A DNA stretch of 64,000 bases from Cladopsammia gracilis (taxonomy: Eukaryota > Cnidaria > Anthozoa > Scleractinia > Dendrophylliidae): NCBI GenBank assembly GCA_022457155.1, contig JAJGOT010001114.1:2501-66500 (forward strand), given 5' to 3'. Positions 57,844 to 64,000 of the stretch are shown one piece after another. The notes under the pieces are model-generated. The model saw only the letters and a program-made list of their open reading frames with translations. It searched no databases and had not been told where the DNA came from. Made by a program: the position numbers and the translations under genes. Each line of letters opens with the position of its first letter. The stretch's first letter is position 1.

Positions 57844-58001
57844 GTGGCGGCCAATATATTATTCTTTTATATGCATTTTAACTTGAACTCTTGGTGCCTC
57901 GTCAGCATGTGCAAAATAAAAAGGAATTTTCAAGCGAAAATGAGGCCAAGAGGGATAATTGACATGCATATAAAAGAATAATAAATTGGCCGCCATTTTA
58001 C
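57844..58001. mobile_element. 158-bp MITE with tggcggccaat ends
   Basis: Arms gtggcggccaatatattatt ... ttttatatgcat and the mirrored atgcatataaaagaataat ... ttggccgccat enclose about 80 bp. Confidence 0.82.
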
Positions 58002-58243
58002 TAGGAAGAAACACTACTCTAAATCAAATAAGGCTAGTGGTTGAATCAGACAGAATTTAAGGAACTAGGTGTATATTACTTCTACGCAACAGCAGTACAT
58101 AAACAAGAAGTGTGTGGAAATAATTGAAACAAAAATAACAAAACAAGGCCAGGTGTGAAAGGAAACTAAGAAATCAGGAAAACAACTGAATGATGACTAA
58201 CCAAGAATCCTTAAAATCATTTGGAGTAGTTTTGGATTTTACA

Positions 58244-59255
58244 TGGCAAAAAATTGGATGACATTTGCCTCTAAATTTTTAACTCGTCCCCAGACCCCCA
58301 ATTTGACCCTTAAAATCACTGTGAAAACGTCATTTTTTAAAGGGAAAATCAAAATTTCGCCCATTTATGAATTACTTTTCTGAAAACCACACTCGGATTC
58401 TAGTAATTTGGTTATTATTCTATCTGGAAACGTTAAAATATTTTAATAAATTGAAAAAAAGTCCCGTCATTTTGACCTTGAAGTGACCAATGTCAAGTAA
58501 AGGCTTATATGAAGCTGAACCGCGCGGTCATCGCTTTTAGCGGTGTAACTCATTTTAAAAGACATAATGTCAACATCCACACTCGGTTTTAAACAGACTC
58601 GGATCTTGTGAACATTTTGGTGGGAAACATGATTTAGTTGGAACGAAAAAAATCCCGTCATTTTGCCATTTTTTCAGTGCACTATGCTTCGACTGAGCCA
58701 ATTTTGGCTTCTATTAGGCTGTATCTATTCGCATGCTCTTCTGTCAATGCATGGCCTGGCAATTTATGAATTACTTTTCGGAAATCCACACTCGGATTCC
58801 AGTAATATGGTTATTATTCTATCTAGAAACGTTAAAATACTTTAATGACTTTTTAAAAAAAGTACCGTCATTTTTACCTTGAAGTGAGCAATTTCGTATA
58901 AAGGCTTGTATGGAGTTCGACTGCGCGGTCATCACTTTAAGCGTTCTAACTCATTTTAACAGGCGCAATGCCAACATCCACACTCGGGTTTGGAAAGATT
59001 GGAATCTAGTAAACATTTCGGTGGGAAATTTGCTTTCGTTCGAGCGAAAAAACCTCCGTCATTTTGCACTTTTCAGCCGGAAAGATTTCCGTTTTACCCC
59101 ACACATTAGTTAAGCATACCGTTCTTTAAACTAAAACAAAAGACAAAACAATAGAAATCCAAAAGCAAAACAATAGCGCATACATACATAATTATGATCA
59201 ACAGTTCATTTTGGTAACGCGCACGCCCGGAGCAAATGTCTCGTCTGAGTAATCA
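58244..59255. repeat. Intronic repeat R3, copy 2
   Basis: Second copy of the 52,787-53,755 sequence, in another intron of the same gene and the same orientation, with the same internal duplication. Confidence 0.88.
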
Positions 59256-59574
59256 ATATTTTGGAATGCTAAACATGACCTAATGCGACAATTACGTTGT
59301 CAAAGAGAAATGAAAAGTAAAATAAGCCAAATGGGAAGTTATTAGCTTAATCGTCACAGCATGCAGTATTGACAGGGAACCACAATTTATACTATACATT
59401 AACGGTGTAATTAAAGACAGAATGATTTACCTGTATTGTGAAGCGTTTCGAGGCCGTTTCTTTGGGTACTTCTTTGCATGTCTAATTAATTCCTATTGTC
59501 CTTTTTTCGTATATTTTTTCATTTTTCTATCACAACGTTATTGCAATACGGTGTTTGTATAAATAAAGATTTAC

Positions 59575-59795
59575 CTGCTAGATGGAGGAGGGTTGGGTAC
59601 CAGTCTGTCACATGAAACAGCTCTTTGCACTTGACCCCAGTCTTCTTGAGCATTTTTCCATGAACAAAGCCCACTCCCCTCACCCCTCCCTCCCAGAGGC
59701 TCCCTTTTGCGCCACGGAGCGGCCAGTTGTACCCACCCTTTGAAGGAGCGCCACCATTATCTGTAGTAACAATCAACAAGGTGTCGTTCCATAAA
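59575..59795 (-). CDS. Gene B exon with DNGG active-site motif
   Basis: Acceptor ccccttag, donor gtaaat, 221 nt, with phases identical to 22,390-22,610. It encodes [20 protein letters not shown], then [17 protein letters not shown] and [15 protein letters not shown]. It is intact. Confidence 0.9.
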
Positions 59796-60144
59796 CTAAG
59801 GGGAAAGGAAAGTACAAGACACTCTTGTAAGTAAACAGCGTGCAAATAAAAGGGTTCCATAAATGGTGCTAGGAATTATATTTTAATTGTATTGTGCTTA
59901 CAATAGTCTAGTTTTAGTTTTTAGTTTTTAACTACGTTGCAATTTAGGCATTTGTACATGAAGAGCCACCTAGTGGAAATGCTACAAAAACTGTAACATC
60001 TACACATAAAGCCTTTTTGCGACTATTCGAGGAAGACGACCAGCTCCCTCTTAGCGACAGATACAAAGTGTGTATTACACAGTAGCAAAATAGAACAAAC
60101 TTATTCCTTCTCTACTGATCGGCGTCCTAATAGTCACTTATTAA

Positions 60145-60713
60145 CCTTCGCACGCACACGCAAACTTATACCCCAACCGTGGTACAAGGAGAGGAGGGTG
60201 TGGTTGCAGCCCCAACCCCACCCTCTCCTCCCCTTCGGTTTTACAATAATTCGAAAATATTTCACCTCTTATAGATAGCCTGTGATGTACTCTACAAAAT
60301 AGGGTAAATATGGATTATGGTGCTGCTGTGGATCCGTGACGTCATCCAAAAAAGCGGCCAAGATGGTTACTACTTATGACATCATATCTCGTAACCATAG
60401 CAACCGATTGTCTCCAAAGTTTATCAAAATGTGTCTCAAAGACAAATGAACAGCTGCTGAAGACGACATGTGCTAATAATAAATGTTCTTGAAAAAATCG
60501 GACCGAGGGTTTAGCCCTCGATTTTTGTAGTAAACAAATGTTACAAAAAGCAGCAAAATGTTCATTAATTATGGCATAAAAAAATTAATTTTCGCACCGT
60601 TTCGATAAATTTGAAAATGAGGAAACTATTATATCAACGCAAAAAACCCAGGGGGTTAGTTGCAACCATCCACCCCATCCCGTTCTACCACGGTGGAGAT
60701 ATCTATCTGAGGG
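60145..60713. mobile_element. TTAA element, ccttcgcacgcacacgc end, short copy
   Basis: TTAA flanks at 60,141-60,144 and 60,714-60,717. The ends ccttcgcacgcacacgcaaa and tctatctgaggg are inverted with divergence. It shares ccgtggtacaagg and aatagggtaaat words with the 54.9-kb copy. Confidence 0.75.
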
Positions 60714-60917
60714 TTAAAAGTACTAAGGTACAGTCTTCAACTGTCGGAGCTTAAGGTGGCTCACTGCAGCTTTCAGAAGAGAAGTATAACTTCCAAGAAT
60801 AGTGGCCTATTTTGTCATCCAACACACGATTAAATGACGTTTCCGAAAATTATTTTCTGCGATTGGCAGCCGTGTTTGTTTTCAGGAAATCTGAAACCGT
60901 TGTTCAAACGAAGCGAA

Positions 60918-60995
60918 GACCTGGGGACGAGGTTGGTCTCGAACCAATGACCTTCAGAAAGTCCGACGCGCTTCCATCAGATCATCGTGCCTGTC
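60918..60995 (-). ncRNA. tRNA-derived sequence (SINE head or tRNA relic)
   Basis: On the minus strand, gatctgatggaagcgcgtcg fits an A-box and D-arm, and attggttcgagaccaac forms a perfect T-arm with B-box ggttcgagacc. The middle arm pairs weakly. No amino-acid identity is assigned with confidence. Flanking sequence does not extend the acceptor stem, so a SINE head is more likely than a working tRNA. Confidence 0.5.
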
Positions 60996-61569
60996 CTGTA
61001 CTTATAGGGGCATTGCTTTGCTTGGGACAATTGCAGAGATCGATATAAGACCCCAAGACCGTAGTTCCAGTCATACCAAAGGTAAGACACACAAAACCAA
61101 AGCCTACTAGACTGCGCTCTACTTTGGAAACAGAAACACAGCACCAGCGAACGATGGAGATGAGGAAACAGAGCTCAGGCAGACAATAAGACCAAGGAAA
61201 CGGAGAGCTATATAATGCATGGACGAGAAAAGGGGAAATAATGGGACGTAAGCGTAACTACAGGCCCCCAAGTGAAGGAGAAATGTAGAAACGCAAGAAG
61301 ATGACTCGAAGAAGGACTTAAAAAAAAAACGCCATAAGAATTTGGATTAAAAACAAACAAAACAAACCTAAACAAAAACAAACCATGTTTCTGTAAAAAG
61401 TAAAAAACACGACGGCAACTTATAGGGGCAACGTCTTCTCAAATAGATTAAAGCCTGGGTGAAAGGCTTTAACCAATAAAACAGTTTATTCGTGATAAGG
61501 TTAATCAATGTAATGGAACTGAATCGAAAGGGTCTGGATAATAGCAAGAAAGTAATAATTTTTAAAGCA

Positions 61570-61650
61570 ACGACAACTGACTTGATTTTAAAAGACATGT
61601 TTCGACAATCCTTTGTCATCTTCAGTTTGAGTTACAAAGTTGAATTAATA
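61570..61650 (-). mobile_element. Possible Penelope-like 3' end
   Basis: The minus strand reads gatgacaaaggattgtcgaa then acatgtc, resembling the Penelope 3' region around cgaaacg at 32,570. No coding sequence is attached. Confidence 0.35.
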
Positions 61651-62049
61651 CTAAGTAAATGAAAATGCTAATGAAGAAAACACCTTTGACAAATAAGTGA
61701 AAGAATGTGTGACAGAACGTGATTAAAAAGAAAGTTAGTTACATTAACATGATACAGCTGTCGGTTCAAAGAAGGTTGTTCTCTAAAGACTCTTCTTGTT
61801 CTCTAAAGACAGTTTATGTTCACCTAATTGTTTTAATATTTTAGATCATGCTTCCACCAATTTTCAGCTTAAGATAAAGGAAGCTTTACATATCAAATGG
61901 AAATAAAAGTGAGAATAAAGGTCTTTTTTTAATTCCAAAATTCAACCCTTGATTATCTATAACCGTAACTCGAGGACAATAGCTAATTTATTTAACTATA
62001 CAAAGAAACTTCAGTCGCTGGCATGTTGCCGATTGCCATCCCCCTTTAA

Positions 62050-62597
62050 GGTTTTTCTCCGATATTTTCAAGACCATTTACGAATAGCACATGCTGTTTT
62101 CATCAGCTGTTCATTTATCCTTAAGACACATTTTAGTAAAGTTTGGCGACAACCGGTTGCTATGGTAAAGAGATATGACGTCATAAGTAACATGTGGTCA
62201 AGCCATTTTTGAGTAAAAATGCGTGTTTTTCCCCTTTTTTCAGTGAAAAACATATAAAATGCTACCAAAAACATAAGAAATGTTTAATTGTATGTTATTT
62301 TGCAACTCTAGCAAACAATATTTGCAATTTCCACATTTTCCCGATAAATTTGATTTTTTAGTAAAATCTAAGATGGCGGCCGTGTTGTCGGCCATTTTGG
62401 ATGACGTCACGGACCCCCAGCAGCTTCACAACCCATAATATTTACGTTATCTTGTAGAGCACATCGCGGGCTATCTGTTAGATGTAAAATATTTCCGAAA
62501 TATTGCAACATCGCAAAAACCAATGGGGGGGGGGGGGTGCAACAACCCCGCCCCCCTGTACCACGGTGGGGTAAACGTTTGCGTGTACGTCCGAGGG
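62050..62597. mobile_element. TTAA element, third copy, left end unclear
   Basis: The right end gcgtgtacgtccgaggg is followed by TTAA (62,598-62,601). Internal ggttgctatggtaa, agcaaacaatatttgcaatt and a g-run are shared with 55,700-56,568 and 60,400-60,713. A further piece of the family lies near 21,530-21,740. Confidence 0.65.
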
Positions 62598-62780
62598 TTA
62601 ATTGTCTTTGGTTACACATGGATGGCCAGGAAGGAAATGCTATTTGAAAAAGCGAGTCTCAATAAAATCGCAAAACAACTAATCGTGGTTTGAGCTTTCA
62701 AGTCTTCGAGAAATCACTTGATATTTTCGTTTCGGTATTTTCAATAAAAGACGAAAAGTCGTCAACCAGTGTCTACTCAC

Positions 62781-62992
62781 CCAGCCTTCTTCATAGCTTG
62801 GGTAACATTCCCAATTGCTTCATCCAGAATATCGACCATGGCAGCATAACGCCTTCTTGGCATATTGCGAATATTTCGGTACTTATTCACATATTCCCGG
62901 GGAGCTTGCAATGGTCCATGCACGCTTTGAAATGATAGATACAAAAACAAAGGCGTCGAGGCATTGTGGGATAGAATCACTTTCTGTGCTTG
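62781..62992 (-). CDS. Gene B exon with active-site His
   Basis: Acceptor ctacag, donor gtgagt, 212 nt. It encodes QAQKVILSHNASTPLFLYLS, FQSVHGPLQAPREYVNKY, then RRYAAMVDILDEAIGNVTQA. It is the first gene B exon in the window; upstream exons with CSPTR and GKWHLG should lie beyond 64,000. It joins 59,575-59,795 in frame. Confidence 0.9.
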
Positions 62993-63120
62993 CTGTAGAG
63001 AAAATTCAGCAAATGATTACATAAACTTCAGTAAAATACAAGGATTTCTTCTACCGTGACACATGTGAAGAAATCAATGTTATCTCAATTGTGAAAGGTG
63101 AGGATCAGTCAATACGTTAA

Positions 63121-63686
63121 CCCTATTCAGCCTGTAAGGGGGTGGGTGGGGGGGGGGGGGGGGGGGGCTAACTTTCAACATTCATAACGTCTTCAACATT
63201 CATAACGTCTTTAATGTGTATTCAAACGCCATCAACCTTAGTGGCTTTTCCTAAAATTTATCTGGCAACAATTTCATAAGACAATTTATTGATCACGTGA
63301 TTTGATGTTTCCATGGCAACAAGATTTTGACAGCCATATTTTCTGAACTTTGCATATTTGTACCTCTGAATGAAGGAAAAAAATGTTTATTGGTATAACT
63401 TTTACATTTTTACGTCATTTAGCGTTTATTTGTTGGTTTTGATTAATTTTGAGTCAATTTGGACGGATTTTAAGAGGTTTTGAAAAATTTCAGAAATCCA
63501 AGATGGCGGATCCAAGATGGCGGCCGTATAACTAATTACCTAGTAACCACGTCATATGACGTCATCGTTCCATTATGCGGACCGCAACGCCACTAACGTA
63601 CTATGTACTCTCTAGGTTTCATTGTCATAGCCTTAGTGTTCTTGAAGTTACGAGGGGGGCTCAATGAAAGCTTAGGCTGAATAGGG
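63121..63686. mobile_element. piggyBac-like MITE, ccctattcagcct ends
   Basis: TTAA on both sides (63,117-63,120 and 63,687-63,690); ends ccctattcagcct and aggctgaataggg. It carries a 20-G run (63,148-63,167) near the left end. It shares internal sequence, reversed, with 47,465-48,044. Confidence 0.9.
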
Positions 63687-63690
63687 TTAA

Positions 63691-63938
63691 GGTGATGTTA
63701 CAGGAGACGATTTTTAACGCAACATTGTTGCTTTAAAAGTTGACACCGTGTAGCAGCGCGCGGACGATTTTTTACGCAATATTTTGTTGCGGCAATACGT
63801 TGCAAGTTTTTGAAGCTGATTCAAAAACTCGCAACGCAAAAATTGCGAAGAAAATCGTCCGCGCAACCATGTTACACGGCATCAACTAGTTGCGCTAAAA
63901 ATCGTCCTTGCGAATCATTTCGTGTAACATCAGCTTTA
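63691..63938. mobile_element. Palindromic MITE with gtgatgttaca ends
   Basis: ggtgatgttaca and tgtaacatcagc mark the ends. Inside, gacgatttttaacgcaac pairs with gttgcgctaaaaatcgtc and a second nested palindrome lies at the centre. It directly abuts the preceding TTAA element. Confidence 0.8.
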
Positions 63939-64000
63939 TTGTTAGCTACCACATTTGCCCATGTTAAAAGTCAAACAAGCCAAAAGGTGTTGGTCTTCAA

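Noticed and set aside
60918..60995. Functional tRNA gene
   Set aside because: The T-arm is excellent, but the acceptor stem and anticodon arm are not convincing. A tRNA-derived repeat is more likely.

Overview
The window is metazoan nuclear DNA. It is AT-rich, its genes are split by GT-AG introns, and it is saturated with transposable elements. The host is most likely a cnidarian, probably an anthozoan such as a stony coral or sea anemone. That is inferred from the mix of expanded arylsulfatase genes, DIRS-type and Crypton-type tyrosine-recombinase elements, CR1/L2-like LINE tails, a Penelope-like fragment and many TTAA-targeting MITEs. I saw no bacterial operons, phage genes, CRISPR arrays or rRNA genes.

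The recognisable host genes are two arylsulfatases (B/I/J type), both on the minus strand. Gene A (21,026-32,053) keeps exons with the CSPTR formylglycine motif, the GKWHLG motif, the substrate His, the DNGG motif and the WGPW C-terminus. It has two 1-nt deletions in homopolymers, and transposons sit at the end of its catalytic exon, so it is probably a pseudogene. Gene B (52,252-62,992, with its 5' part beyond the window) has four exons that join in a clean frame and two successive candidate last exons (54,580-54,798 and 52,252-52,479). The more distal one resembles the last exon of gene A, including its 3' flank. A separate plus-strand gene appears to start at 43,811 with a signal-peptide exon.

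Layout: 1-12,300 is repeats (tandem duplications, MITEs, a 35-bp satellite, and a decayed tyrosine recombinase near 8 kb). At 12,687-17,626 lies a structurally complete DIRS/PAT-group retroelement with split direct repeats A1, B1-A2 and B2. It is inserted in a repeat whose empty copy is present at 26,367/26,368. At 18,287-20,510 a piggyBac-like MITE carries a nested LINE tail and a 1.4-kb foldback. Gene A, a Crypton-type recombinase remnant and an 84-bp satellite fill 21-32 kb. A Penelope fragment is followed by a 2.4-kb unit repeated three and a fraction times (33,001-40,900). MITEs, one of them carrying vertebrate-type telomeric repeats, occupy 41-51 kb. Gene B, with further duplicated intronic repeats, fills 52-63 kb.

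The strongest findings are the split-direct-repeat element with its exact empty site, the decay of gene A beside intact gene B with its two last exons, and a series of nested insertions each dated by a paralogous uninterrupted copy inside the same window. I did not find a convincing new multi-gene system.
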